Assembly (NCBI GenBank): GCA_020433835.1
Contig: JAGRBY010000176.1
Location: 1 to 12,061, forward strand
Reading direction: 5' to 3'
DNA length: 12,061 bases
DNA from: Anaerolineae bacterium
GTDB taxonomy: Bacteria; Chloroflexota; Anaerolineae; 4572-78; J111
A model generated the notes under the pieces. That model did not search any database and was not told the origin of the DNA. It was given only the letters and a program-made list of their open reading frames with translations. Made by a program: the position numbers and the translations under genes. Of this stretch, positions 5,533-12,061 are shown piece after piece. Each line of letters starts with the position of its first letter. Within the stretch, counting starts at the first letter, position 1.

Positions 5533-7851
5533 TCACTTCTCCAATACAGCTAAACGGTTTTGGGCAATTGCCAACCGATCGGCTGGCAATAGAGATCCGG
5601 CTTCAACAAGAATCTGGTACTGCTCTCTGGCCAGGTTAAACTGGCCGGTCGACTCATAAATTTGGCCAAGATTTAATCGGGTTTCAACGCCGATACTCTC
5701 GTCCGCTTTCAGTGAAAGCAGGTGCTGGTTAATAGCTTCTTCAACAATGCCAAAATCAAAAAAAAGAATCTGGCCATAAATACTGCGAACATAGGCTTCA
5801 TAAGGCCCCGGATTTTTGATAGCTTCTTCGAAAGCTTCTATCGACAGAGCCTTTTTATCGGGAAAATCTTTTACATCGGCGTAAGCATAGGCCTGCCCAA
5901 GGTCGGCATACAATCGCGGGGCATCGTAGGCCGGGTAGCGCAGCGCTTTTTTATACTGGTCGATGGCCTGCACATAGCTCTTTTGTTGAAAAAGATATCC
6001 GCCAAAGGCCCCATGCGCCCACGACGGATTTTGGCTAACGACGGTTAATTGCTGATAATTGAGATAAGCACCATCGGTAATACCTTGCTGCGCGTAGATC
6101 TGCGCTAAGAAAAAATAGGGAGTAGATAGGGTTGGAACCAAGGCAACGGCTTGCTTGTAGGCTTCGATGGCTGCTTCGGGGTCATCCTTCTTTTCGTACA
6201 ACTGACCGAGATCCACCCAAATCCAGGCCTGCCGGATGGGATCACCGTCGGCTCGCTGCTGGGCTTGTTGATAGATCTCTTCCGCCTCGTCTAGCCGATC
6301 AAGCTGCACTAAAATCCGGCCTCGACTGAGATAGGCAATGAAGAAGTCGGGGTCGAGCGTATTAATGGCGCGATATTCATCCAGAGCCGCTTGAAAATCC
6401 TTTAATCTCTCAAACGCCAGGGCGCGGTCATAAATGGCTACGATGTCTTTCTCATGAGCCGTCATCGTGAGAACAGCTTCGAGCGCCTGCTGCCGCTTTA
6501 CCATCTGGCCCAGAACCCGATAGTTATAGGCCTGCCCCAGGGCGATGGCCGGATCATCAGGATTAAACGTGGCAGCCTGATCGAACATGGCCTGCGATTG
6601 ATCAAACGCGCCCAACTGCTGATAGCTCCGCCCCAGATAGTAATAAACCAGTCCCGGATCGGTTGCGTCTCTCGAATATTGGCTTTCTTTCAGGTGGTTC
6701 AAAGTCATTTCAAACTGGTCAACGGCATTTTGAAAATCGAACTTGAGATAGTAGAACAGACCCAGGCTAAAATTGGCCGCGGCTAGACTTTGTAAACTGG
6801 CTACATTTTTGATGGTCAGACTTTCGATGCTCTGAATGCCGACATTGGTTTGTAAGGGTCGCCGTACCAGTGGTAGCGTTTGCGGAATAGCGGGATTATC
6901 GGTTAACCCCGGCGTCTGGAGCACCTGGAAATGAATAATAGTTTCATCGCCCCGCTCAAGAATTTGTCCCCAGAGGACCAGTTTAGCTCCTATACGCTCG
7001 CCATCTGCCTGACCTTGCTCGATGGTATTAACCACACCGAGCCGGGCCAACTTGACATCTTTGAGCGCTGCCGGCGAGTTTCGAATAAATTCGTCCAACT
7101 GGCGATAGACAAGATCGGTGATTTCCTGTCCTCGGGCCGAAACCCGAAAGTTGGCCCCCGATCCAAACATCGCTACAGCAATGCCAAAATCTTGCTTGGC
7201 AAATCGAACCGGATAGACAATCGACGCTAGTTGCCAACCAAACAAGCCCAACCAGAACACCGTGCTAAATCCGCCGAGAGCAAGATAGAGCCGAACGGTC
7301 TTCTGGTGAACACGCGCCTCAAATAGCTTAAGCCAGCCGTAGACCATTGCCCCCAACAGTAAGACCAGTACCAAATAAACCCACCAGGGAATAAGAAATC
7401 GGTTCTTAAAAACAAAAAAGACAACGGCCAAGGGAATTTGTAGTAGAAGAACCACGCTCAGGTATAGGCGGTTCTGTTTGATAAATTGCCCCAGGTCTTG
7501 ATAAATAATCTGGATTGATGGTGGATTGGTAACATAATGAACGAAAATATCGCCCACAGTGATGGAGCTGTTGTTGATATCGCTGAAATTCACGCCGCCA
7601 ATATTAAGCGAACTGACTGATTTTGTGGCTTGACGTTCTTCGATGGTGACCAGCAGCGGTTTAAGCCGGCCCCATTCGATCTCGCTCAGGCGGCCGGCAG
7701 CGAGCTGCTCGGTCAAGTCGATGGCCGTCTGGTGGTCCTCAATTTCGCGGATGAGACTGGCCGGTGCATTGATACCATGCTTAACCTGCTGCTGCTTTAA
7801 AGTATGTAGACTCTGGTGGAGCCGTTGGAGGAGTAGTTTTGGATTGGTCAT
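5533..7851 (-). CDS. Three-TM membrane protein with extracytoplasmic TPR repeats and N-terminal EAD-like region
   Basis: A 772-residue protein I do not recognise as a named family. Residues 1-70 are helical (LLQRLHQSLHTLKQQQVKHGINAPASL, written here as residues 7-33 in part) and recall the short effector-associated domains of Chloroflexota signalling proteins; this is a weak resemblance. Residues 84-102 (IGGVNFSDINNSSITVGDI) resemble the linker seen next to such domains. Three membrane segments lie at about 130-148, 155-174 and 188-212; the basic loop 175-187 should be cytoplasmic, placing the C-terminus outside. Residues 222-312 look like the TolB/FlgO-type alpha-beta domain found before TPRs (GIAVAMFGSG, IGAKLVLWGQI). 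Roughly ten TPRs fill 355-772 (for example LGQLYEKKDDPEAAIEAYKQA). The ATG follows an in-frame TAA closely and has no strong ribosome site. It is first in a two-gene operon with the SH3b lipoprotein, a probable envelope partner. Confidence 0.78.
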   Translation of the reverse strand: MTNPKLLLQRLHQSLHTLKQQQVKHGINAPASLIREIEDHQTAIDLTEQLAAGRLSEIEWGRLKPLLVTIEERQATKSVSSLNIGGVNFSDINNSSITVGDIFVHYVTNPPSIQIIYQDLGQFIKQNRLYLSVVLLLQIPLAVVFFVFKNRFLIPWWVYLVLVLLLGAMVYGWLKLFEARVHQKTVRLYLALGGFSTVFWLGLFGWQLASIVYPVRFAKQDFGIAVAMFGSGANFRVSARGQEITDLVYRQLDEFIRNSPAALKDVKLARLGVVNTIEQGQADGERIGAKLVLWGQILERGDETIIHFQVLQTPGLTDNPAIPQTLPLVRRPLQTNVGIQSIESLTIKNVASLQSLAAANFSLGLFYYLKFDFQNAVDQFEMTLNHLKESQYSRDATDPGLVYYYLGRSYQQLGAFDQSQAMFDQAATFNPDDPAIALGQAYNYRVLGQMVKRQQALEAVLTMTAHEKDIVAIYDRALAFERLKDFQAALDEYRAINTLDPDFFIAYLSRGRILVQLDRLDEAEEIYQQAQQRADGDPIRQAWIWVDLGQLYEKKDDPEAAIEAYKQAVALVPTLSTPYFFLAQIYAQQGITDGAYLNYQQLTVVSQNPSWAHGAFGGYLFQQKSYVQAIDQYKKALRYPAYDAPRLYADLGQAYAYADVKDFPDKKALSIEAFEEAIKNPGPYEAYVRSIYGQILFFDFGIVEEAINQHLLSLKADESIGVETRLNLGQIYESTGQFNLAREQYQILVEAGSLLPADRLAIAQNRLAVLEK

Positions 7852-7910
7852 GAGAAATTATGATTTATGAAGGCTCAATTGATACTTTGCCGTATGTCGC
7901 CGCCATTGTC

Positions 7911-7925
7911 TGGGGTTTCTCCCCA
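7911..7925 (-). other. GC-rich hairpin at the predicted 5' end of the TPR operon mRNA
   Basis: TGGGG (7911-7915) and CCCCA (7921-7925) form a perfect 5-bp stem with a 5-base loop. If transcription starts near 7924, this would sit at the very 5' end of the transcript, where hairpins can protect mRNA. Short and possibly coincidental. Confidence 0.3.
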
Positions 7926-7927
7926 TT

Positions 7928-7959
7928 ACTATAAGATACCCTGCTTAATTACGACTCAA
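7928..7959 (-). promoter_or_regulatory. Candidate promoter for the TPR/SH3b operon
   Basis: On the minus strand, TTGAGT (7959-7954) is followed after 17 bases by TCTTAT (7936-7931), each a 4/6 match. An overlapping TATAGT (7933-7928) fits the -10 better (5/6) but sits 20 bases from that -35. The leader to the ATG at 7851 would be about 70 bases. The -35 lies inside the tandem 11-bp repeat. The choice between the two -10 boxes is open. Confidence 0.35.
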
Positions 7960-7970
7960 TTACCACTCAA
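7949..7970. repeat. Tandem 11-bp direct repeat overlapping the candidate -35
   Basis: TTACGACTCAA (7949-7959) is followed directly by TTACCACTCAA (7960-7970), identical at 10 of 11 positions. The period is about one helical turn, the spacing used by many response regulators that bind in tandem on one DNA face. Position next to the candidate promoter suggests activator or repressor binding; no regulator is known. Confidence 0.4.
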
Positions 7971-7986
7971 AAACGTCAGCGTTTTT
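7969..7986. repeat. 7-bp perfect inverted repeat (AAAAACG / CGTTTTT)
   Basis: AAAAACG (7969-7975) and CGTTTTT (7980-7986) flank TCAG. It abuts the tandem 11-bp repeat. The stem has only two G-C pairs, so it is a poor terminator; a protein-binding palindrome is more likely than an RNA hairpin, if it functions at all. Confidence 0.3.
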
Positions 7987-8242
7987 AACATTTTCCAACC
8001 CAATCCGGAGAGCAGCACAACCTGGATATATTTCTCAGAAATGGGGAAACGCCCTGATTAAAGTCGTGTTGTTAGAAAAATCGCTCTATAAGGCTCTGCT
8101 TTTGGGCTTCTTTTGAATTGTTTTTTAGATGACTGTTGGTCTAACTTTTTGATAGTGGTTAGCTGGCCGGAGTTGGGTGTGGCTAGGGGTGGCCGATTAA
8201 ACTGGCGCAATCGTCTACGCTATCGGCTTAAATTTGACTCGT

Positions 8243-8252
8243 GTGTTACAAT
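8243..8252 (+). promoter_or_regulatory. Candidate extended -10 promoter for the flavin reductase gene
   Basis: GTGTTACAAT gives TGn plus TACAAT (8247-8252), identical over ten bases to the element before the fused protease gene. No good -35 stands 16-18 bases upstream; the nearby TTGACT (8234-8239) is far too close. The predicted leader is about 90 bases. Confidence 0.45.
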
Positions 8253-8338
8253 GTAGCCGTCTCAATACACGGGCATTATTCGGCACAACGCGATGAAATT
8301 CAGTCGGCTGTACCAAATAACCCTACTCAATTATCACC

Positions 8339-8344
8339 AAGGAG
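8339..8344 (+). promoter_or_regulatory. Ribosome binding site that fixes the flavin reductase start
   Basis: AAGGAG lies 4 bases before the ATG at 8349. The frame is open further upstream to an ATG at 8241, but that one has no ribosome site and would overlap the candidate promoter, so 8349 is chosen. Confidence 0.75.
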
Positions 8345-8348
8345 TACC

Positions 8349-8855
8349 ATGTCAAACAGGAAGCAAACGACATCCGTTACCCCTCGTGCTTACCGTGACG
8401 TTATGGGGCTGTTTGCTACCGGCGTAACGGTAGTGGCTGCACAGGTTGAGGGGAAAATACACGGTATGACGGCCAACGCCATTACGTCAGTCTCGCTCGA
8501 TCCGCTTTTGATTTTAGTCTGTGTGCAAAAAGATGCGGCGATAGCGAAAATTCTTCAAGAAACAAACGAATTTTCGATGAGCATTCTCAATGAAGATCAA
8601 GAACAGCTTTCCAACTTTTTTGCCGGTATTTGGCCCGAAGGTGCCGATCCGCCCCCATTTGGGTTCGAACCATGGCATAACGGTGGGCGCTTACAAGGCG
8701 CTATGGGGGCGTTAGCTTGCAAAATCGACAAATTCTTAGACGGGGGCGACCATTGGATTATCACCGCTTTGGTCATCGATCTGTATGCTGAAAATACACC
8801 GGCCAATCCGCTGCTGTATTATCGGGGCCAGTATCGTCGTTTTTTGGAGGGATAG
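8349..8855 (+). CDS. Flavin reductase-like FMN-binding domain protein
   Basis: A 168-residue protein of the flavin_Reduct (DIM6/NTAB) split-barrel family. These bind FMN or FAD and reduce free flavin with NAD(P)H, often for a partner monooxygenase; some act as stand-alone oxidoreductases. Family signatures run in order: YRDVMGLFATGVTVVAA at the start, GMTANAITSVSLDPLLILVCV (residues 39-59), FSMSILNEDQEQLSNFFAG, GDHWIITALVIDLY, and the terminal PLLYYRGQYRRF. Length is normal for the family. The GDH motif of the flavin/nicotinamide site is intact. No partner monooxygenase lies beside it and it appears monocistronic, so its substrate cannot be named. It has no signal peptide and should be cytoplasmic. 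The start at 8349 rests on AAGGAG just upstream and on family homology beginning shortly after it. Confidence 0.9.
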   Translation: MSNRKQTTSVTPRAYRDVMGLFATGVTVVAAQVEGKIHGMTANAITSVSLDPLLILVCVQKDAAIAKILQETNEFSMSILNEDQEQLSNFFAGIWPEGADPPPFGFEPWHNGGRLQGAMGALACKIDKFLDGGDHWIITALVIDLYAENTPANPLLYYRGQYRRFLEG

Positions 8856-8889
8856 GGTAGCGGGTACCACACCATGAAATCGTGGGGAG

Positions 8890-8910
8890 CGGGAAAGAAC
8901 CCCGGTTTTT
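8890..8910 (+). terminator. Weak candidate terminator after the flavin reductase gene
   Basis: CGGG (8890-8893) pairs with CCCG (8901-8904) across a 7-base loop, followed by GTTTTT. The stem is only 4 bp, so this is a marginal call. It lies about 35 bases past the stop codon in the 147-base gap between convergent genes, where a terminator is expected. Confidence 0.25.
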
Positions 8911-9002
8911 GTCGTAACCGTACTGTTTTTGCCCAATTTAACCCAAAAAACGCACCATGGCCGGTCTCCCGTTGAAAAAAACAGGGTTCTAACGTTAACT
9001 CT

Positions 9003-9542
9003 TTATGATTTCGCCGGGGAGGATGTTCTGGCTTGAATGACCAGCCCAATCACAAACAACCCCAGCCACACTATCACCCTGATGGGCGAAGACAGGTTCA
9101 GCGCCTCAATGATTAGTGAGGCTCCAATTGTGGCCGAGAGAACAATAAGCGCGTATTCAAACAGGGTTGAAAAGAGAATAGCGCCGATAATACCACCGAC
9201 AATATAAATTAACCACTGCCACTGCGTTGGGTCAGTGGCGACGGTATCAAAGACTCCTACTGCGAAATATCCGCCCATCAAAAAGCCGGCAATGATAATA
9301 GCTATCTGCTGTAAGAAGAGCGCCACCACAACCCCAATGATGCCGGCCACAAGCCCTATGAGCAGCAGTGCCACACTCGATTCGATATTTAAGTAATTTA
9401 GCGCCAATCCCAATCCCGTCAAAAATCCCACAGCCCCAACTACCAACCAAAACAGACGACGACCGGCCACTAAAACAATAATTCCCATTAAAATATGAAT
9501 ACCCTGAATGACCGGAGCCGAAACTTGACCAGGTTCAAACAT
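9003..9542 (-). CDS. Seven-TM integral membrane protein, TMEM198/DUF4203-like
   Basis: A 179-residue, almost wholly hydrophobic protein with about seven membrane segments (approximately 10-27, 30-50, 57-77, 79-98, 109-127, 129-147 and 154-170). The segments carry repeated small-residue pairs and Gly-rich turns (AGRRLFWLVVGAVGF, LVAGIIGVVVA, GGIIGAILFS), which is the look of the TMEM198/DUF4203 family. That assignment is tentative and the function is unknown; I see no conserved charged pore or active-site residues within the membrane segments. The ATG has AGAGGA about 7 bases upstream. It is monocistronic, read leftward towards the flavin reductase gene, and has a good promoter at 9579-9607. 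It is divergent from the GH-A-like gene, sharing a 184-base control region. Confidence 0.75.
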   Translation of the reverse strand: MFEPGQVSAPVIQGIHILMGIIVLVAGRRLFWLVVGAVGFLTGLGLALNYLNIESSVALLLIGLVAGIIGVVVALFLQQIAIIIAGFLMGGYFAVGVFDTVATDPTQWQWLIYIVGGIIGAILFSTLFEYALIVLSATIGASLIIEALNLSSPIRVIVWLGLFVIGLVIQARTSSPAKS

Positions 9543-9578
9543 AATTGTGTCCTCTTTGCTGACATAACTTGTAAATAA

Positions 9579-9607
9579 ATGGTAGTTTAGCCGGTGAAGA
9601 TTGTCAA
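9579..9607 (-). promoter_or_regulatory. Sigma-70-type promoter for the seven-TM protein gene
   Basis: On the minus strand, TTGACA (9607-9602) is perfect and is followed after 17 bases by TACCAT (9584-9579), a 4/6 match. The predicted start is near 9572, giving a leader of about 30 bases that contains the gene's ribosome site. Confidence 0.6.
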
Positions 9608-9658
9608 AGTGGTTTGAGAGTCATATGTTAAGACTGTCTTTCAAGTTCATTCAATCTT

Positions 9659-9668
9659 GTGTTATAAT
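9659..9668 (+). promoter_or_regulatory. Extended -10 promoter for the GH-A-like gene
   Basis: GTGTTATAAT contains TGn plus a perfect TATAAT (9663-9668). The -35 position (TTCAAG, 9640-9645, 17-base spacer) matches at three of six. The predicted start near 9675 gives a leader of about 50 bases ending in a strong AGGAG ribosome site (9716-9720). Confidence 0.6.
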
Positions 9669-9726
9669 TACATGCCCAAATCATTAATAATGCGACCGGT
9701 TACACCAGAATAGAGAGGAGATTTCT

Positions 9727-12061
9727 ATGCTTGAGCATTTTCCCCGCCCGCCCCAAGACAACGGACGTGGTGTTCACTGGAGCCCCAGCCAATATACCTG
9801 GGGTCAGGATAATTGGAGCTTTTGGAAAGAGCAGCTTCAGGCCATGAACATCAAATGGGTCAAACTGCTCGATGACGGCGGCGGATCGGCGATGGGGTTG
9901 GTAAAGCGACTGATCGATATTAAGATTATGCCGGTTGTCCGCTATTATCGCGAAGAACCTAACCCCGGCCGTATTACCATGCGCGAAGTTGAAACCTCAA
10001 GACGCTATGTTGAACTGGGAGCGGTCTATTTTGAAACCAACAACGAGCCGGATTTAGCCCTGGAGTGGAGGGATCGGAAACGCCCGCCCAACTGGCTTGA
10101 GATTGTAGTTGATAATTTTATCGCCGAAGCCGATATGCTGCGCCATGTAGGGGGCTACTTGCTCTTTCCGGCATTTGGTCCCGGCGGTCGGGGTAACCCT
10201 TTTAAGATGATTGTCGAGCGCGGGCGGCGTGATCTGCTTGACGGTAATTGCGCTCTGGCTATCCACAACTACGGCTTGGGCCGGCCCCTCGATTACCCCA
10301 ATGACACCATCAACACCAAGGGCGTGCCGCTAACTTATGAAGAATGGGAAGGGCGCGGCGGCTTGTGGGCCTGGGAGATGGATTACAAAACCGTCAACGC
10401 TCACCGCCAGCGGCTGGCCAACCCCAACGCCAGTATTATGGAAGACTCGACCTGTTTTAGGGCCTTTGAATATTTCGATGCCCTTGTCAACGAAGCAGTG
10501 GGCCATTCCATCCCCATTTTTACCACTGAGGGCGGCTACAACGTCGGTCAGCGGGCCGGTACCACCTTTGGCGACGATCCGCGCTACCCCAAACCAACGC
10601 CCGAATGGACGGGCCGTTTAACGGACGATATGTTTCGCTATATGGAGGAGCAAGCGCCGGATTACTACTTTGCCTGTATGCCCTGGCTTATCGCTTGTCG
10701 GCGAATGGGTGTCTTCAGCGAGGGTTTTGAAAATCAAGGCCCCTGGTTTAGCCATCAATTTGATAAGCAATTTGGTTTGTACGGTGTCTTGCCAACCGTA
10801 TCAAAACTCAACGCCCGGTCGGGGCGCATTCGCCAGGATGGGCCAGTCCCCCAGGGGATGCGCACCTTCTACACCGGCTCCGATCTCGCCGACCGCGATT
10901 TTGATGACCGCTTCAAATATCTAAAGCCGCAGGTACTGCTCAGTCCGGTGGCACAGCCGTCCCGCTCGCATTGGCGGTTGGTTGCTGCCCGCTGGGCCGA
11001 TGAGCGTGAGGCACAAGGCCGTGCCTATATCTACGTCAAGGCACTGGATGAGGCCGGACAACCACTTGAAAATGTCACTTTTCAGGCCGATCGGGGTGAT
11101 GCCATTGACAAAGCTCAAACCAAAGGCCCCATCGATAAGTATTGGGGTAATATCTTGATGACCGGCCTGCTCGGTACTTACAAAGTAAGTATGGCCCAAA
11201 ATAACCTACCTTCCGATAAGTTGATTAACGTCGGTCTGGGCACTGAAATCGCGCCCCGCAACTTCGTGCCGACTTCGTTCTTTTTAACCTTTCAAAAGGT
11301 TGCCGAAGATACCATCATAACCCCCACACCCGAACCCGAACCGGTCCCTACGCCCATACCCCAGCCTGAGCCGGAACCCACCCCGACCCCCACGCCCGAA
11401 CCCACGCCAACGCCTAAACCCGAGCCGGAACCCACGCCGCAGCCTGAGCCGGTTCCTACGCCGCAACCGCGCCCCGATCTACCGGAGCGTGAGCTTGATT
11501 CACGCCTGGATAAATTAACTCCGGTGGTTAAACTGGTTCCGGTGGCCGATCCTACTCAGGCCCACTGGCGTTTAATTCAGGTGCGTTGGGCCAATAAGCA
11601 AGAAGCTCAAAATAGGGGCTATATTTATTTGAAGGCGTTGAATGAAACAGGCCAACCGATTGAAGGCGCTGTCTTTCAGGCCGATCGGGGCGATGCCATT
11701 GATCGGGCACCCACAAAGGGGGCTATCGATCACTATTTGGGCAACTATATGATGACCGGCACCTTAGGCACATATCGGGTCAGTATGCATCAAGACAATC
11801 TGCCGTCCGATACCTTGATCAACGTGGGGTTAGGCGAACCGGGTGCGCCGGGCGACCGCACGGCTTTCTTCTTGGTATTTCAGAAAGTGCCCGGCCAGCC
11901 GCAGCCGGTGCTGGCCACCGCATCGGCACCGGTGGCCGCCGCCGCTCCGCCACCTGAGCCGGTAGACTCTTCGCCGGAATTGGAACCGCTGCTTGGTCCG
12001 CCCTCAATCGTCGGACTGCAGGCAATCGAGCCAACCGATCGGGTGAACAATGCCGAAAATA
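9727..12061 (+). CDS. Clan GH-A-like glycoside hydrolase TIM-barrel protein with duplicated C-terminal domains (3' end outside window)
   Basis: At least 778 codons, open at the right edge. Residues 1 to about 395 look like a (beta/alpha)8 barrel of clan GH-A: GRGVHW at 13-18, KAMN-type first strand region MNIKWVKLLDDGG, acid/base candidate Glu107 in YFETNNEPD, and nucleophile candidate Glu268 in IPIFTTEGGYN. The 161-residue gap between the two Glu fits the clan. Substrate is unknown. Residues about 399-525 and 594-721 are two copies of a beta-type domain (both contain FQADRGDAID and LPSD-LINVGLG), separated by a Pro/Glu/Thr linker (526-593); a second Pro/Ala-rich linker follows, and a further domain may begin near 760. 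There is no signal peptide, and no start codon lies upstream before an in-frame TAA at 9688, although such linkers usually belong to exported proteins. AGGAG sits 6 bases before the ATG. Confidence 0.82.
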   Translation, partial: MLEHFPRPPQDNGRGVHWSPSQYTWGQDNWSFWKEQLQAMNIKWVKLLDDGGGSAMGLVKRLIDIKIMPVVRYYREEPNPGRITMREVETSRRYVELGAVYFETNNEPDLALEWRDRKRPPNWLEIVVDNFIAEADMLRHVGGYLLFPAFGPGGRGNPFKMIVERGRRDLLDGNCALAIHNYGLGRPLDYPNDTINTKGVPLTYEEWEGRGGLWAWEMDYKTVNAHRQRLANPNASIMEDSTCFRAFEYFDALVNEAVGHSIPIFTTEGGYNVGQRAGTTFGDDPRYPKPTPEWTGRLTDDMFRYMEEQAPDYYFACMPWLIACRRMGVFSEGFENQGPWFSHQFDKQFGLYGVLPTVSKLNARSGRIRQDGPVPQGMRTFYTGSDLADRDFDDRFKYLKPQVLLSPVAQPSRSHWRLVAARWADEREAQGRAYIYVKALDEAGQPLENVTFQADRGDAIDKAQTKGPIDKYWGNILMTGLLGTYKVSMAQNNLPSDKLINVGLGTEIAPRNFVPTSFFLTFQKVAEDTIITPTPEPEPVPTPIPQPEPEPTPTPTPEPTPTPKPEPEPTPQPEPVPTPQPRPDLPERELDSRLDKLTPVVKLVPVADPTQAHWRLIQVRWANKQEAQNRGYIYLKALNETGQPIEGAVFQADRGDAIDRAPTKGAIDHYLGNYMMTGTLGTYRVSMHQDNLPSDTLINVGLGEPGAPGDRTAFFLVFQKVPGQPQPVLATASAPVAAAAPPPEPVDSSPELEPLLGPPSIVGLQAIEPTDRVNNAEN
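10921..11301 (+). repeat. First copy of the duplicated C-terminal domain
   Basis: Residues 399-525 of the GH-A-like protein. It aligns end to end with the second copy at 11506-11889; by eye about 60-65% of residues match, including HWRL, QADRGDAID, LGTY and LINVGLG. A 29-base stretch (11080-11108) matches the second copy (11674-11702) at 28 positions. The fold is probably an Ig-like or carboxypeptidase-regulatory-like beta sandwich; binding role unknown. Confidence 0.8.
11314..11505 (+). repeat. Pro/Thr/Glu-rich linker coding repeats
   Basis: About 64 codons dominated by Pro, Thr, Glu and Gln in units such as PEPEPTPTPTPEP and PQPEPVPTP. This is a flexible spacer between the two duplicated domains. 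The low-complexity DNA also keeps an Arg/Gly-rich false frame open on the minus strand. Confidence 0.8.
11506..11889 (+). repeat. Second copy of the duplicated C-terminal domain
   Basis: Residues 594-721. It carries the same landmarks as the first copy (HWRL, FQADRGDAID, GTYRVSM, LPSDTLINVGLG, FQKV) and is three residues or so shorter near its end. It is followed by a Pro/Ala-rich stretch from residue 722. Confidence 0.8.

Larger units (their letters stand above)
7852..8348. other. 497-base intergenic region between the divergent TPR and flavin reductase genes
   Basis: This gap is AT-richer than the flanking genes. Near the TPR gene it holds a 5-bp hairpin, a candidate leftward promoter, a tandem 11-bp repeat and a 7-bp inverted repeat, each listed separately. 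The right end holds the extended -10 and ribosome site of the flavin reductase gene. Between about 7990 and 8240 I see T-rich runs (8121-8126, 8146-8150) but no convincing gene, RNA or terminator. Short open frames here lack ribosome sites and recognisable motifs. Confidence 0.6.

Noticed and set aside
7867..8061. 64-codon open frame upstream of the flavin reductase gene
   Set aside because: No ribosome site, no recognisable motif, and it runs through the candidate TPR promoter and repeats.
8241..8348. 36-codon N-terminal extension of the flavin reductase
   Set aside because: The ATG at 8241 lacks a ribosome site and lies on the candidate promoter; family homology and AAGGAG support 8349.
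11284..11466. Arg/Gly-rich open frame on the minus strand
   Set aside because: It is the antisense of the Pro/Thr/Glu linker of the GH-A-like gene.

Overview
The window looks like part of a chromosome from a Chloroflexota bacterium, most likely the Anaerolineae/Caldilineae side. This is inferred from style, not from a marker gene. The signs are a Thr/Pro-rich extracytoplasmic tail on an SH3b lipoprotein, a large membrane TPR protein, a clan GH-A-like protein with Pro/Thr/Glu linkers, a class III-type PHA synthase and a cyclic-nucleotide-domain RsbU-like phosphatase. I see no rRNA, tRNA, CRISPR array, transposase or integrase.

Layout. (1) 2-376 (+): the C-terminal end of a PHA synthase. (2) 2478-373 (-): a three-gene partner-switching operon (STAS antagonist, RsbW-like kinase, CNB-coiled coil-PP2C phosphatase) behind a very good sigma-70-type promoter. 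Its last stop codon overlaps the phaC stop. (3) 2726-4495 (+), divergent from that operon: one protein joining an M50/site-2-protease-like membrane module, with a degenerate zinc motif (HSAAH), to a YlbL-like PDZ and Lon (S16) serine protease with an intact Ser/Lys dyad. (4) 7851-4563 (-): a coupled pair, a three-TM protein with extracytoplasmic TPRs followed one base later by an SH3b lipoprotein with a long Thr/Pro tail. (5) 7852-8348: the largest gap, holding candidate regulatory repeats. (6) 8349-8855 (+): a flavin reductase-like protein. (7) 9542-9003 (-): a seven-TM TMEM198/DUF4203-like protein. (8) 9727 to the right edge (+): a GH-A-like TIM-barrel protein with two duplicated C-terminal domains, open at the edge.

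How the parts may work together. The STAS/kinase/phosphatase trio has the parts of a complete partner switch: the phosphatase would reactivate the STAS protein, which would then sequester the kinase or anti-sigma factor. No sigma factor is encoded here, so the output is unknown. The fused protease shares a 247-base divergent control region with the operon, and that region carries an inverted repeat around a candidate -10 and several CGATA/TATCG words. This suggests co-regulation but does not prove it. The TPR protein and SH3b lipoprotein both appear to place their main domains outside the membrane and probably act at the envelope.

The best candidates for something new are the M50-like/PDZ/Lon fusion with its altered zinc motif, the TPR protein whose N-terminus resembles effector-associated domains, and the GH-A-like protein that has secreted-type linkers but no signal peptide. 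Nothing here was searched against a database. All family calls come from motif recognition by eye.
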